DNA of 64,000 nt from Aquabacterium parvum (GCF_001447195.1 NZ_LFRI01000516.1:149719-213718); one strand, 5' to 3'; positions 32,890-42,422 are shown, counted from the stretch's first letter. Notes: a model not told the origin generated them from the letters alone. Translations and numbers: made by a program.

Positions 32890-32938
32890 CATGGGGCCGC
32901 AAAGCCCCATGTCATCGGCCCTTCAAGGCGATGACATG
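32890..32938 (+). promoter_or_regulatory. Two mutually exclusive hairpins between nrdA and nrdB
   Basis: Hairpin A: CATGGGGC (32890-32897) with GCCCCATG (32904-32911). Hairpin B: CATGTCATCG (32908-32917) with CGATGACATG (32929-32938), a perfect 10-bp stem. They share the bases 32908-32911, so both cannot form fully at once. No T tract follows either. They could set the nrdA/nrdB mRNA ratio through processing or attenuation. Confidence 0.4.
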
Positions 32939-33036
32939 CGGGAAGCCCCTTGCCTCCGACATCGCGCCACGGCCCTCATTCGATGCGATCCCGCAACAAA
33001 CATGAGGTCACTTGGCTCGTCGATGTCAAGAAGTGC

Positions 33037-33066
33037 TTGGTGTTTTTCACAACACCCTTCCATAAT
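33037..33066 (+). promoter_or_regulatory. Candidate separate promoter for nrdB
   Basis: TTGGTG (33037-33042), 18-bp spacer, CATAAT (33061-33066), 22 bp ahead of the nrdB ATG. A 6-bp inverted repeat GGTGTT/AACACC (33039-33056) overlaps the -35 and spacer. I see no NrdR box here. Confidence 0.4.
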
Positions 33067-33088
33067 CCGATCCCATAGGAAGTCAACC

Positions 33089-34252
33089 ATGCTGGTCTGG
33101 GAAGACGATTCGTCCAACTCCTCATCCAAGTCTCCTGCTTCCGTGTCGAACGCCTCCGGCGCAACACGGGACACGGCCTCGTCGCCTCTCGCTTCGTCGA
33201 TGAACAACGCGACCCAGGCCACCAGCGCATCCACCCGTCGCGTCAACGTTGCCGACAAGCGCATCATCAACGGCCAGACCGACGTCAATCAGTTGGTGCC
33301 GTTCAAGTACAAGTGGGCTTGGGAAAAGTACCTCGCCACCTGCGCCAACCACTGGATGCCGCAAGAGGTCAACATGTCGCGAGACATCGCGCTGTGGAAA
33401 GACCCGAACGGTCTGAGCGAAGACGAGCGCCGCATCATCAAGCGCAACCTCGGCTTCTTCGTCACCGCCGACTCGCTGGCCGCCAACAACATCGTGCTGG
33501 GCACCTACCGCCACATCACGGCGCCCGAGTGCCGCCAGTTCCTGCTGCGCCAGGCTTTTGAAGAAGCCATCCACACCCACGCTTACCAATACATCGTTGA
33601 AAGCCTGGGCCTGGATGAGTCCGAAATCTTCAACGCCTACAACGAAGTTCAGTCCATCCGCGACAAGGATGAGTTCCTGATCCCCTTCATCGAAGCGATC
33701 ATGAACCCCGACTTCAAGACGGGCACGACCGAGAACGACCAGACGCTGCTGAAGTCGCTGATCGTCTTCGCCTGCCTGATGGAAGGCCTGTTCTTCTACG
33801 TCGGCTTCACGCAGATCCTGGCCCTGGGCCGCCAGAACAAGATGACGGGCGCTGCCGAGCAGTACCAATACATCCTGCGCGACGAGTCGATGCACTGCAA
33901 CTTCGGCATCGACCTCATCAACCAGCTCAAGCTTGAAAACCCGCACCTCTGGACTGCGCAATTCAAGGCCGAAATCAAGGCGCTGTTCATCAAAGCAGTC
34001 GAACTCGAATACCGATACGCTGAAGACACCATGCCCCGTGGTGTGCTGGGACTCAACGCATCGATGTTCAAGGGCTACCTGCGCTACATCGCCAACCGCC
34101 GCGCCACCCAGATCGGGCTGGAGGAACTCTTCCCCAATGAAGAGAACCCCTTCCCCTGGATGAGCGAAATGATCGACCTGAAGAAGGAACGCAACTTCTT
34201 CGAAACCCGAGTCATCGAATACCAGTCGGGCGGAGCCCTGTCCTGGGACTGA
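33089..34252 (+). CDS. nrdB: Class Ia ribonucleoside-diphosphate reductase, beta subunit
   Basis: Di-iron tyrosyl-radical subunit that activates NrdA. 387 aa from the ATG at 33089 (TAGGAAG upstream). A Ser/Ala-rich ~50-residue tail precedes the ferritin-like fold. Iron ligands and radical Tyr lie in [19 protein letters not shown], with the later ligands in [11 protein letters not shown] and [33 protein letters not shown] and the C-terminal GGALSWD, which docks to NrdA, are present. It is separated from nrdA by 216 bp, wide for this pair, with hairpins and a possible promoter. An upstream frame to 32891 has no family similarity. Confidence 0.95.
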   Translation: MLVWEDDSSNSSSKSPASVSNASGATRDTASSPLASSMNNATQATSASTRRVNVADKRIINGQTDVNQLVPFKYKWAWEKYLATCANHWMPQEVNMSRDIALWKDPNGLSEDERRIIKRNLGFFVTADSLAANNIVLGTYRHITAPECRQFLLRQAFEEAIHTHAYQYIVESLGLDESEIFNAYNEVQSIRDKDEFLIPFIEAIMNPDFKTGTTENDQTLLKSLIVFACLMEGLFFYVGFTQILALGRQNKMTGAAEQYQYILRDESMHCNFGIDLINQLKLENPHLWTAQFKAEIKALFIKAVELEYRYAEDTMPRGVLGLNASMFKGYLRYIANRRATQIGLEELFPNEENPFPWMSEMIDLKKERNFFETRVIEYQSGGALSWD

Positions 34253-34363
34253 TCCGCGATCTGCCGCAAAGAGCAGACGCAAGTCCCGAGGGCGCCGACC
34301 TGGCGTACCCCGTTCATCACACCGCGTCCAGATCCTAGGGGGCGTCGGGTGATGGATGCCTGA

Positions 34364-34379
34364 GCCGCACTCCTGCGGC
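34364..34379 (+). other. Small hairpin upstream of the histone-like gene
   Basis: GCCGCA-CTCC-TGCGGC, 36 bp ahead of the ATG at 34415. It could be a weak stop for nrdB or part of the leader; no T tract. Nothing else is seen in the 162-bp nrdB-histone gap. Confidence 0.25.
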
Positions 34380-34414
34380 CCAGTGCTCTTTGCAACTTGA
34401 TCAAGGAGATACGT

Positions 34415-34897
34415 ATGGCAACTGCGAAAAAAGTGGCAACCAAGAAGGCTGCTGCACCCAAGAAGGCCGCTGTGAAGAAGGCCCCCGCCAAGAAGGCTGC
34501 TGTCAAGAAGCCTGCCGCCAAGAAGGTTGCAGTGAAGAAGGCCGCGCCCGCCAAGAAGGTCGCGGTCAAGAAGGCTGCAGTGAAGAAGGCCGCAGTCAAG
34601 AAGGCTGCCGTCAAGAAGCCCGCAGCCAAGAAGGTTGCAGTGAAGAAGGCCGCCGCCCCCAAGAAGGCTGCTGCCCCGAAGAAGGCTGCTGCGCCCAAGA
34701 AGGCCGCAGTGAAGAAGGCCGCTGCCCCCAAGAAGGCTGCAGCCAAGCCCGCCGCGAAGCCGGCCGCCAAGAAGGCTGCTGCGAAGAAGCCTGCTGCCAA
34801 GCCTGCCCCTGCGAAAAAGGCTGCTGCTGCCCCTGCTGCCAAGACCACGCTGAGCCCTCAGGCTGCTTGGCCTTTCCCCACCGGCAACAAGCCCTGA
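34415..34897 (+). CDS. Histone H1-like Lys/Ala-repeat DNA-binding protein
   Basis: 160 aa, almost entirely Lys, Ala, Pro and Val in short repeats of the type AAPKKAAVKKA and AVKKPAAKKVA, ending in a distinct non-repetitive tail (LSPQAAWPFPTGNKP). This composition matches the H1-like C-terminal proteins of proteobacteria (AlgP/HctB-like), thought to bind DNA non-specifically and affect nucleoid structure. Strong AAGGAG ribosome-binding site 7 bp before the ATG and an excellent terminator behind suggest high, single-gene expression. The DNA is itself repetitive (AAGAAGGC units), so repeat number may vary between strains. Length in relatives is variable, so nothing here proves truncation. Confidence 0.88.
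   Translation: MATAKKVATKKAAAPKKAAVKKAPAKKAAVKKPAAKKVAVKKAAPAKKVAVKKAAVKKAAVKKAAVKKPAAKKVAVKKAAAPKKAAAPKKAAAPKKAAVKKAAAPKKAAAKPAAKPAAKKAAAKKPAAKPAPAKKAAAAPAAKTTLSPQAAWPFPTGNKP
34430..34830 (+). repeat. Degenerate tandem AAGAAGGC(C/T)-rich coding repeat
   Basis: Most of the histone-like gene consists of near-identical 12-18 bp units encoding KKAA and KKPA. Such DNA is prone to unequal recombination and to assembly collapse, so the copy number should be treated with care. Confidence 0.7.
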
Positions 34898-34939
34898 TGA
34901 CGGGTGGCGCCCTGAGCGATCGGGACGCCTTGTCCGATG

Positions 34940-34968
34940 AGCCCGGCTTCGGCCGGGCTTTTTCTTTG
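34940..34968 (+). terminator. Intrinsic terminator after the histone-like gene
   Basis: AGCCCGGC (34940-34947), loop TTCG, GCCGGGCT (34952-34959), then TTTTTCTTT. The UUCG tetraloop makes it very stable. Confidence 0.92.
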
Positions 34969-35006
34969 TGCGCACCCTGGGTGTCCGCCCATGCGCCTCC
35001 ACGAAC

Positions 35007-35351
35007 ATGAGCCAGCCCCATCCATGGCCCTGCCTGCGTGTCGAAACATCGGGCAAAGGCAAACAAATCTGCACGCGCGTCATCCTCGACATCAGCGTCT
35101 CACCGAATGCCCCGCGCACAGAGGTGACAGGCTGGCACGACGGCGCCCTGCGACTGAGGCTGTCGGCCCCACCTGTGGACGGCGCAGCCAACGATGCCAT
35201 CCGCAAATGGCTCGCCCAGCAACTCGGCGTCACCCAATCCCAGGTCGAGCTGCTGAGGGGGCAGACTTCGCGTCGAAAGCAATGGGCGATCGACATCGAC
35301 GAAGCCAGCACCTGCCGCTGGCTGGCATCCATGCCCACATTGCAAAACTGA
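35007..35351 (+). CDS. YggU-family (DUF167) protein
   Basis: 114 aa from the ATG at 35007; the frame opens further upstream at 34968, within the preceding terminator, so the shorter start is better. The conserved DUF167 core is ISVSPNAPRTEVTGW, ALRLRLSAPPVDGAANDAIR and LLRGQTSRRKQWAID. E. coli YggU has a solved fold but no assigned function. It is followed by a 116-bp gap and then a small 63-aa gene on the same strand. Confidence 0.85.
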   Translation: MSQPHPWPCLRVETSGKGKQICTRVILDISVSPNAPRTEVTGWHDGALRLRLSAPPVDGAANDAIRKWLAQQLGVTQSQVELLRGQTSRRKQWAIDIDEASTCRWLASMPTLQN

Positions 35352-35467
35352 GCGCCGCATGCCGCAAGCGCCCGGCAGAACCCCTCAATCAGGCGCTACC
35401 CCCTCCACGCCAGCCTCTCCAGAATCATGCTGTGGTCGCCCAATGGCCACTTCACAGGAGAAGCACC

Positions 35468-35659
35468 ATGTCGAGCGAACGCCACTTCGAGCCCAGTCCC
35501 GCCCAGGTGGCCGAGATGCAAGATGCGCTCTTCAGCCTGCGTGACGGCCTGATGCGCCTGAAGATGTCCCTGCTGGAGCTCGCCGAGATGACAGACGAAG
35601 GCGGTCAGCGCGCTGCAGCGGCCGAAACGCAAGCCCTGCTCCAGCGCCTGCGCGCCTGA
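35468..35659 (+). CDS. Small uncharacterised helical protein (63 aa)
   Basis: ATG at 35468 with CAGGAG 7 bp upstream, a good ribosome-binding site that decides the start. The protein is soluble and amphipathic-helical: AQVAEMQDALFSLRDGLMRL, then KMSLLELAEMTDE and an Ala/Gln helix to the end, suggesting a small helical hairpin or coiled coil. No Cys and no membrane segment. I do not recognise the family. A larger hairpin (35731-35754) follows it. Confidence 0.6.
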   Translation: MSSERHFEPSPAQVAEMQDALFSLRDGLMRLKMSLLELAEMTDEGGQRAAAAETQALLQRLRA

Positions 35660-35730
35660 TCAACGCCGAACGCGGCGCCAACCATCTCAGGCTTGCCGCG
35701 CCCCGACGCACCGAACTGAGCCCCTCACAT

Positions 35731-35754
35731 GAACGCGCCTCCAGGGGCGCGTTC
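35731..35754 (+). terminator. 9-bp hairpin downstream of the 63-aa gene
   Basis: GAACGCGCC (35731-35739) pairs with GGCGCGTTC (35746-35754). It is followed by TGCCTC, so the T tract is poor. Probably a terminator or mRNA 3' stabiliser before ettA. Confidence 0.45.
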
Positions 35755-35827
35755 TGCCTCGTGAAATCCTGCGGATGCCTTAAGCTACGCGGTTTGACGA
35801 AAGACACTCGCTTTTCGCGAGCCTGCC

Positions 35828-37492
<1,665 letters not shown>

Positions 37493-37521
37493 CATGCCAC
37501 GCGCCAACCACAGCCCCGCAC

Positions 37522-37550
37522 AAGCCCGCGCTCGACGCGGGCTTTTTTGT
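37522..37550 (+). terminator. Intrinsic terminator after ettA
   Basis: AAGCCCGCG (37522-37530), loop CTCGA, CGCGGGCTT (37536-37544), followed by TTTTGT. Strong rho-independent terminator. Confidence 0.92.
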
Positions 37551-37756
37551 GCCTGAGTGAAACGGAGATGGGGCACACCATGAGGGGGATCGGGGGCTTT
37601 CCCTGATGCGACAAAGCCGGCCGCACAGAGATGCACAGATAGAATTTCCAGGACTTATTTGGCACCTGCCGCCAACCCGCGAGATCACGGAAATGCGCCC
37701 GCGCACCACCCTCGAACGCGGGCAGCCAACACGACGAATCTTGCTGGAGACCCTTG

Positions 37757-38782
37757 ATGACCGCACGGATCACACGCCTGCTGACCACCACCGCCTTGGC
37801 CATCTCGGCCCTCACCATGGGCGGTTGTGCCCTGATCGAATCGAATGTCAGCAGCACCACGCTGTCCATCATCGAAGACGGCTTCACGCCGCCGACGCTG
37901 AAGATGGGCGACGTTGAAATGGCCTGCAACTTCTCGGTGGTCAACACCCCGCTGGTGGGTGCCGCACGCAATTTCTACGGCGACCCCTCCCTGATCGAAA
38001 CGGTGATGCTGTCTTCGGCCGGCGTGTGCTCCGAGAACCAGGCCATGACCGACGAGATGCGCTACCTGCGCGCCTCGCGTGACAAGCGCGCCGACGAGGC
38101 CCTGGACGCCCGCATCGCCCAGAAGCGTCACCTGACGACCGCTGCCCATCGCCAGTACGCTGCCTTCACACGCATGCGCGACAAGCTGGAGCAAAAGTAC
38201 TTCTTCAAGTACGGCAGCAACTGCCCTGCTTTCAAGCGCGACTTCGATGAGCTGGTGTACCTGCTGGGCTCGGTCGCCGGCCTGCAAGCCATGCAGAACG
38301 ACATCGCCGCGCAGCAAGCCGTTGGCGTGCCCACCGACACCGCGCCCATCGTCGAGCGCGCCCTGGGCTGCCTGGACAACAACAAGTGGTGGGGTGCCCC
38401 TCAAGCCGCCCGCGCCACGGTCTGGAGCATCATCCCCGGCGGTGGCGAAGGCAAGGACATCAAGGGCACTTTCGAAGCCAGCATGAAGCTGGGCGAAGCC
38501 AAGGGTGTGCGCCTGGCTCACGTGATGGCCGCCGTCGCCGCCCAATCGACCGATGACAACGCCCGCCTGCGTGAACTCATCAAGCGCTTCTCGTCGGCTC
38601 CGGGCTTCACCCCGAACAAGGACTACCGCCTGATCGACGCCATCGCCGAATCCCAGATCCAGAACATCTCGGACCGCATGTGGACGCAAAACGCCGGCAC
38701 CCGCACGCCCATCGCATCGCTGGGCAAGTTCTGGGACGACAAGGCCGGCGGCGACATCGACGCCGACAGCTTCCTGAAGTGA
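37757..38782 (+). CDS. Uncharacterised lipoprotein at the AdeT/TRAP-type transport locus
   Basis: 341 aa from the ATG at 37757 (GGAG upstream; a TTG one codon earlier is possible). Signal peptide with lipobox: TTTALAISALTMGGC, Cys near residue 24. The mature protein has several Cys (VEMACNF, AGVCSENQ, GSNCPAF, ALGCLDNN) that could form disulphides, and is otherwise helical and hydrophilic. I do not recognise a named family. It lies directly upstream of a TRAP-type solute receptor and fused permease on the same strand, so a periplasmic accessory role in that transporter is a reasonable inference. A hairpin (38815-38841) separates it from the receptor. Confidence 0.75.
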   Translation: MTARITRLLTTTALAISALTMGGCALIESNVSSTTLSIIEDGFTPPTLKMGDVEMACNFSVVNTPLVGAARNFYGDPSLIETVMLSSAGVCSENQAMTDEMRYLRASRDKRADEALDARIAQKRHLTTAAHRQYAAFTRMRDKLEQKYFFKYGSNCPAFKRDFDELVYLLGSVAGLQAMQNDIAAQQAVGVPTDTAPIVERALGCLDNNKWWGAPQAARATVWSIIPGGGEGKDIKGTFEASMKLGEAKGVRLAHVMAAVAAQSTDDNARLRELIKRFSSAPGFTPNKDYRLIDAIAESQIQNISDRMWTQNAGTRTPIASLGKFWDDKAGGDIDADSFLK

Positions 38783-38814
38783 TCTGACAGGCTGACGCCT
38801 CAGATGCGGGTAAT

Positions 38815-38844
38815 CCCTTCCCTCGCTCAGGCGGGGAAGGGTTT
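38815..38844 (+). terminator. Hairpin after the lipoprotein gene
   Basis: CCCTTCCC (38815-38822) pairs with GGGAAGGG (38834-38841), followed by TTTACC. Moderate intrinsic terminator 32 bp after the lipoprotein stop. Confidence 0.6.
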
Positions 38845-38867
38845 ACCTCGGGAAACGATCTGCCCGA

Positions 38868-38873
38868 TATAGT
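38868..38873 (+). promoter_or_regulatory. Candidate -10 for the solute-receptor gene
   Basis: TATAGT, 5 of 6 to consensus, about 110 bp upstream of the receptor ATG. The best -35 (TTTACC, 38842-38847) is 20 bp away, a poor spacing, so confidence is low. Confidence 0.3.
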
Positions 38874-38900
38874 TACAAAACAAGATGTCAGATCGCGACA

Positions 38901-38970
38901 GCGGTCATGACACCGCCTGATGCGCAGGCACACAGCCGAGGGCCCTCAGAGATGAGGCCCTCTGTTTTTT
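38901..38970 (+). promoter_or_regulatory. Structured leader ending in an intrinsic terminator just before the receptor gene
   Basis: Three consecutive hairpins: GCGGT-CATGAC-ACCGC (38901-38916), GCCTG-ATGCG-CAGGC (38915-38929, overlapping the first by 2 nt), and a 10-bp stem with one bulged C (arms 38938-38948 and 38953-38962, GAGA loop) followed by a T6 run (38965-38970). The receptor ATG is only 16 bp after the T run, with its GAGGAG in between. A terminator this close to a start codon suggests attenuation or protection from upstream read-through. Confidence 0.6.
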
Positions 38971-38986
38971 GCACCGAGGAGACTTC

Positions 38987-40039
38987 ATGAAATTGGTCAA
39001 TACGACGAGCAAGATGGGCATGGCTGCGCTGATGGCGTGCGCCATGGCTGCCCCGGCCCAGGCGGGTCAGAAAATTTGTGTTTACGACCTGCTGGGCACC
39101 TCTGGCGACCTGTTCAACATGGCCAAGGATTACGCCGTGGCCATGCAAAAGCACGGCGCGGCCCTCGAGCTCAAGGGCTACACCGACGAGCGCGTGGCCT
39201 CCGAGGACTACCGCACCGGTCAGTGCGATGCTTTCATCGCCACAGCCTTCCGCACACGCCAGTTCAACGCCGTGGCCGGCGCGGTTGACACCCTGGGCGC
39301 CACCACCATCGTTCGCGACGGCAAGATCAACATCGCCGACAGCTACGAAGTCGTGCGCAAGGTCATCCAGACTTACAGCGCGCCGCAAGCCAGCAAGCTG
39401 ATGGTTGACGGCATCCACGAAGTCGGCGGCATCCTGCCCCTGGGCGCGGCCTACCCGGTGGTCAACGACCGCAAGATCAACACCGTCGAAGCCCTGGCTG
39501 GCAAGCGCATCGCCTCGTTCGACTACGACAAGGCCCAGGCCGTGATGATCCAGCGCATCGGCGCGCAGCCGGTGTCGGCCGACATCACCAACTTCTCGAC
39601 CAAGTTCAACAATGGCTCGGTGGACATGATTGCCGCACCGACGCTGGCTTACAAGCCGCTGGAGCTGCACAAGGGCATCGGCAAGAACGGCGCCATCGCC
39701 CGCTTCCCGATCCTGATCCTCACCTACCAGGTCATCCTCAACAAGACCAAGTTCCCCGAAGGCTTTGGCCTGCATTCGCGTCAGTACTGGCTGGGCCAGT
39801 TCGACCGCGCGCTGCAACTCATCAAGCAGGCCGATGCCGGCATCCCGCCCGGCACCTGGATGGACCTCACCCCAGAGAACTCCTACAAGTACACGCTGAT
39901 GCTGCGTGAGTCCCGCATCGACATCGCCGAAAAGGGCCTGTACGACAAGCGGGGCCTGAAGGTGATCAAGAAGATCCGCTGCAACGTGAACCCGGGAGAC
40001 CCGGAGTGCGCCACCAAGTCCGAAGAAGACTGGAAGTGA
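38987..40039 (+). CDS. AdeT-like periplasmic solute-binding protein (TRAP-type receptor)
   Basis: 350 aa with a clear Sec signal peptide (KLVNTTSKMGMAALMACAMA.. cleaved after AQA, ~residue 27). The mature start QKICVYDLLGTSGDLFNMAKDY and QCDAFIATAFRTRQFNAVAG follow the pattern of the AdeT1/AdeT2 family of putative TRAP solute receptors. It has the DctP-like layout: a substrate-domain repeat with GKRIASFDYDKAQAVMIQRIG and a C-terminal helix bundle with CNVNPGDPECATK, probably a disulphide. Acinetobacter AdeT proteins were named as efflux components, but the fold fits a solute receptor. The ligand cannot be read. The partner permease follows after 126 bp. Confidence 0.8.
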   Translation: MKLVNTTSKMGMAALMACAMAAPAQAGQKICVYDLLGTSGDLFNMAKDYAVAMQKHGAALELKGYTDERVASEDYRTGQCDAFIATAFRTRQFNAVAGAVDTLGATTIVRDGKINIADSYEVVRKVIQTYSAPQASKLMVDGIHEVGGILPLGAAYPVVNDRKINTVEALAGKRIASFDYDKAQAVMIQRIGAQPVSADITNFSTKFNNGSVDMIAAPTLAYKPLELHKGIGKNGAIARFPILILTYQVILNKTKFPEGFGLHSRQYWLGQFDRALQLIKQADAGIPPGTWMDLTPENSYKYTLMLRESRIDIAEKGLYDKRGLKVIKKIRCNVNPGDPECATKSEEDWK

Positions 40040-40051
40040 GCAATTGACCCA

Positions 40052-40083
40052 CAGGGGCCCCGTGCTTTGACACCGGGCCCCTG
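40052..40083 (+). terminator. GC-rich hairpin between receptor and permease genes
   Basis: CAGGGGCCC (40052-40060) pairs with GGGCCCCTG (40075-40083). No T tract. More likely an mRNA stabiliser that keeps receptor mRNA in excess over permease mRNA than a true stop, as in many binding-protein operons; this is inference. Confidence 0.5.
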
Positions 40084-40165
40084 ACGCCATCCTGCACCCT
40101 GACCGAGGGCGCCAAGCCTGACGCCCTCACCGCTGCGCGACCTTCGCAGCCTGCCCCAGCTCCCC

Positions 40166-42313
40166 ATGAACACTCCTGCATCTCGTTCTCTCCTGGGCCG
40201 CAGCCCCATGGAGTGGCTCTCCAGCCTGCCCGTCTTCATCCTGCTGCTCCTGACCCTGATCATCGGCACCGGTGAAATGGTGCACGGCCAGCTGCTGCGC
40301 CTGGGCGAATCCATGTTTGGCGACCCCTCGGCCCAGGTCCAGTACTTCATGCTGCGCGCCGAGCCGACCAAGCCCGAGTGCGACGCCAACGTCGACATCG
40401 ACGCCGAGCTGGCTCGCCAGTCCGCAGCCCCGTCGGGTGGCGGTGACGACATCGACGACCTGTTCGGTGACAAGCCCGCGGCCGACCCGGCCATGATGCG
40501 CAAGTCCATCGAGCAGGCGCGCGAGATCTGCCGCCTCAAGCACGAGCTCTACACCAAAGTCGCCGAGCGTCAGACGCCGCAGGTCAAGATCTATCGCACG
40601 ATCGAAACCAGCTTCTTCGGTCTGTTCCAGATCGGCACCGAGAACCGCCCGCTGATCCTGCTGCTGATGGTGGCCATCTCGGCCATCACCACCACGCTGG
40701 GCTTTCACCACATCGGCATCCGCACCGGTCACTACACGCGGGACTACATCGCCCAGACCTGGTCCCAGGTCGCCGCCTGCGGTCTGCTGCTGCTGTCTTG
40801 CGTTCGCTACTACCAGATCCTGCAAGCCAGCGGGGGCGCCATCGAGGGCGAGATCCTGCACTTCGTCTGGATCGGGCTGTTCAGCGTCCTGCTGCTGATC
40901 AACCTGTGGCGCGTGGTGCGCATGCCCAAGTCGCCCAATGGCGAGGGTGACTGGGGCACGGCCCTGCTGTCGGTGCCGCTGTACGCCAACATGGCCATCA
41001 TCGCTGGCGTGTACTTCCTGATCGAAGGTCACGAAGCCGGTCTGGCGATCTACATCAGCCAGATGATGGCCCTGCCCAGCATCTTCATGAACCTGGCGCT
41101 GTTCATCTGGGCGGGCATGCTGCTCAAGCAAAGCCGCATCGTCGACCTGGTGCTGGACGTCATCCGTCCCTGGAACCTGTCGCCACAGCTGCTGACCTAC
41201 CTCATCCTGATCGGCGCCTCGTACGGCACGGCCTACACCGGTGCTTCGGGCATCTTCGTGATCGCAGCCGGCGGCGTGATCTACCACGAGATCCGTGCAT
41301 CCGGCGGCACCAAACAGTTCGCCCTGGCGGCCACCGCCATGTCGGGCTCGCTGGGCGTGGTGCTGCGCCCTTGCCTGCTCATCGTGCTGATCGCGGCGCT
41401 CAACAAGCAGGTGACCACCAACGGCCTTTACCACTGGGGCTTCTACGTCTTCCTGTCCACCTCGACGCTGTTCTTCATCGTCTCGCAACTGCTGCGCACC
41501 GAGCGCGCCGCCATCGAGTCGCCACGCGTGGCCATCCCGGCCATGTTCGCCAAGATGGTGCCCGTGCTGCCCTACGCAGCCGTGGCCGTGGTCATCGTGT
41601 TCATCTACGAGTTCGGTCTGGACACCAAGCTCAACGAGATCACGGCCCCGACCATCGTGCCGGTGATGCTGATGCTGATCCTCGTCTTCGACAAGGTGCT
41701 CAACAAGGGCAAGAGCGAGCTCACGCCCGACTATGCCAGCCACCGCCAGGAAGGTGTCGAGAAGTCGGTGCGCTACGCCACCACCGAGACCATCAGCCAC
41801 GTGGGTGCACTGCTCAGCTTGATGATGCTGTCGCTGGCCATCGGTGGTGTCATCGAGCGTTCGGACGTCATGCACCTGTTCCCACAGGTCTTCGACAGCC
41901 ACTGGACGGCGATGGTGTTCCTGGTGCTGGTGATGGTGTTCCTGGGCATGGTGATGGACCCCTTCGGCGCGGCCGTGCTGGTGTCCGGCACGCTGGCGCC
42001 GGTGGCCTACGCCAACGGCATCGACCCGCTGCACTTCTGGATGATGGTGCTGGTGGCTTTCGAGCTGGGTTACCTGACACCGCCCGTGGCGCTGAACCAG
42101 CTCCTGACCCGCCAGGTCATCGGCGAAGACGAGGTCTCGAGCGCCGATGCCGAGGTGCGTCACCTGGGCTTCTTCCGTCGCTACGAGCGCTGGATCCTGC
42201 CGCTCATCGTGATGAGCGTCGGCCTGAGCCTGGTCGCCTTCGGCCCGTTGGCGGTGCAAGACTTCCCGGTCCTGGCTCCGCTGGTGGATTGGCTGCCTCA
42301 CCCGCCCCAATGA
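40166..42313 (+). CDS. Fused TRAP-type large permease
   Basis: 715-aa inner-membrane protein. One membrane helix (~17-38) is followed by a ~110-residue non-membrane segment with an Asp-rich stretch (GGGDDIDDLFGD) and CRLKHELYTKVAE, then about fourteen to fifteen further helices. The C-terminal half resembles the DctM transport core (TYLILIGASYGTAYTGASGIFVIAAGG; MVFLGMVMDPFGAAVLVSG; ELGYLTPPVALNQLL). The front half probably corresponds to the small-permease (DctQ) part, so this is a QM fusion. It should use the sodium gradient and the AdeT-like receptor encoded just upstream for uptake. Substrate unknown. A hairpin terminator closes the unit. Confidence 0.82.
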   Translation: MNTPASRSLLGRSPMEWLSSLPVFILLLLTLIIGTGEMVHGQLLRLGESMFGDPSAQVQYFMLRAEPTKPECDANVDIDAELARQSAAPSGGGDDIDDLFGDKPAADPAMMRKSIEQAREICRLKHELYTKVAERQTPQVKIYRTIETSFFGLFQIGTENRPLILLLMVAISAITTTLGFHHIGIRTGHYTRDYIAQTWSQVAACGLLLLSCVRYYQILQASGGAIEGEILHFVWIGLFSVLLLINLWRVVRMPKSPNGEGDWGTALLSVPLYANMAIIAGVYFLIEGHEAGLAIYISQMMALPSIFMNLALFIWAGMLLKQSRIVDLVLDVIRPWNLSPQLLTYLILIGASYGTAYTGASGIFVIAAGGVIYHEIRASGGTKQFALAATAMSGSLGVVLRPCLLIVLIAALNKQVTTNGLYHWGFYVFLSTSTLFFIVSQLLRTERAAIESPRVAIPAMFAKMVPVLPYAAVAVVIVFIYEFGLDTKLNEITAPTIVPVMLMLILVFDKVLNKGKSELTPDYASHRQEGVEKSVRYATTETISHVGALLSLMMLSLAIGGVIERSDVMHLFPQVFDSHWTAMVFLVLVMVFLGMVMDPFGAAVLVSGTLAPVAYANGIDPLHFWMMVLVAFELGYLTPPVALNQLLTRQVIGEDEVSSADAEVRHLGFFRRYERWILPLIVMSVGLSLVAFGPLAVQDFPVLAPLVDWLPHPPQ

Positions 42314-42342
42314 GCTCGGCCGTGATGGCCTGAGTCCCCCTG

Positions 42343-42379
42343 AAAGGCCGGCGCTGTCCAACGACACGCCGGCCTTTCT
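42343..42379 (+). terminator. Intrinsic terminator after the permease gene
   Basis: AAAGGCCGGC (42343-42352) pairs perfectly with GCCGGCCTTT (42368-42377), loop 15 nt, with CTG after the T run in the stem. Ends the transporter locus. Confidence 0.75.
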
Positions 42380-42422
42380 GTTGGCGCCAATCCACTTACC
42401 CGCCCGGTGTTATGGTTTGAAG

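Noticed and set aside
32891..33088. N-terminal extension of NrdB
   Set aside because: It covers hairpins and a promoter-like region, has no similarity to NrdB, and the ATG at 33089 has TAGGAAG upstream.
33122..35338. A 738-residue antisense frame across nrdB and the histone-like gene, with Leu/Gly/Ser repeats
   Set aside because: The repeats are the reverse reading of the AAGAAGGC repeat of the histone-like gene. There is no ribosome-binding site or family similarity.
38901..38962. ANTAR-type dual hexaloop antitermination site in the receptor leader
   Set aside because: The first hairpin has a 6-nt loop (CATGAC) but without A at position 1, and the second loop is 5 nt, so it does not match the rule known for ANTAR targets.
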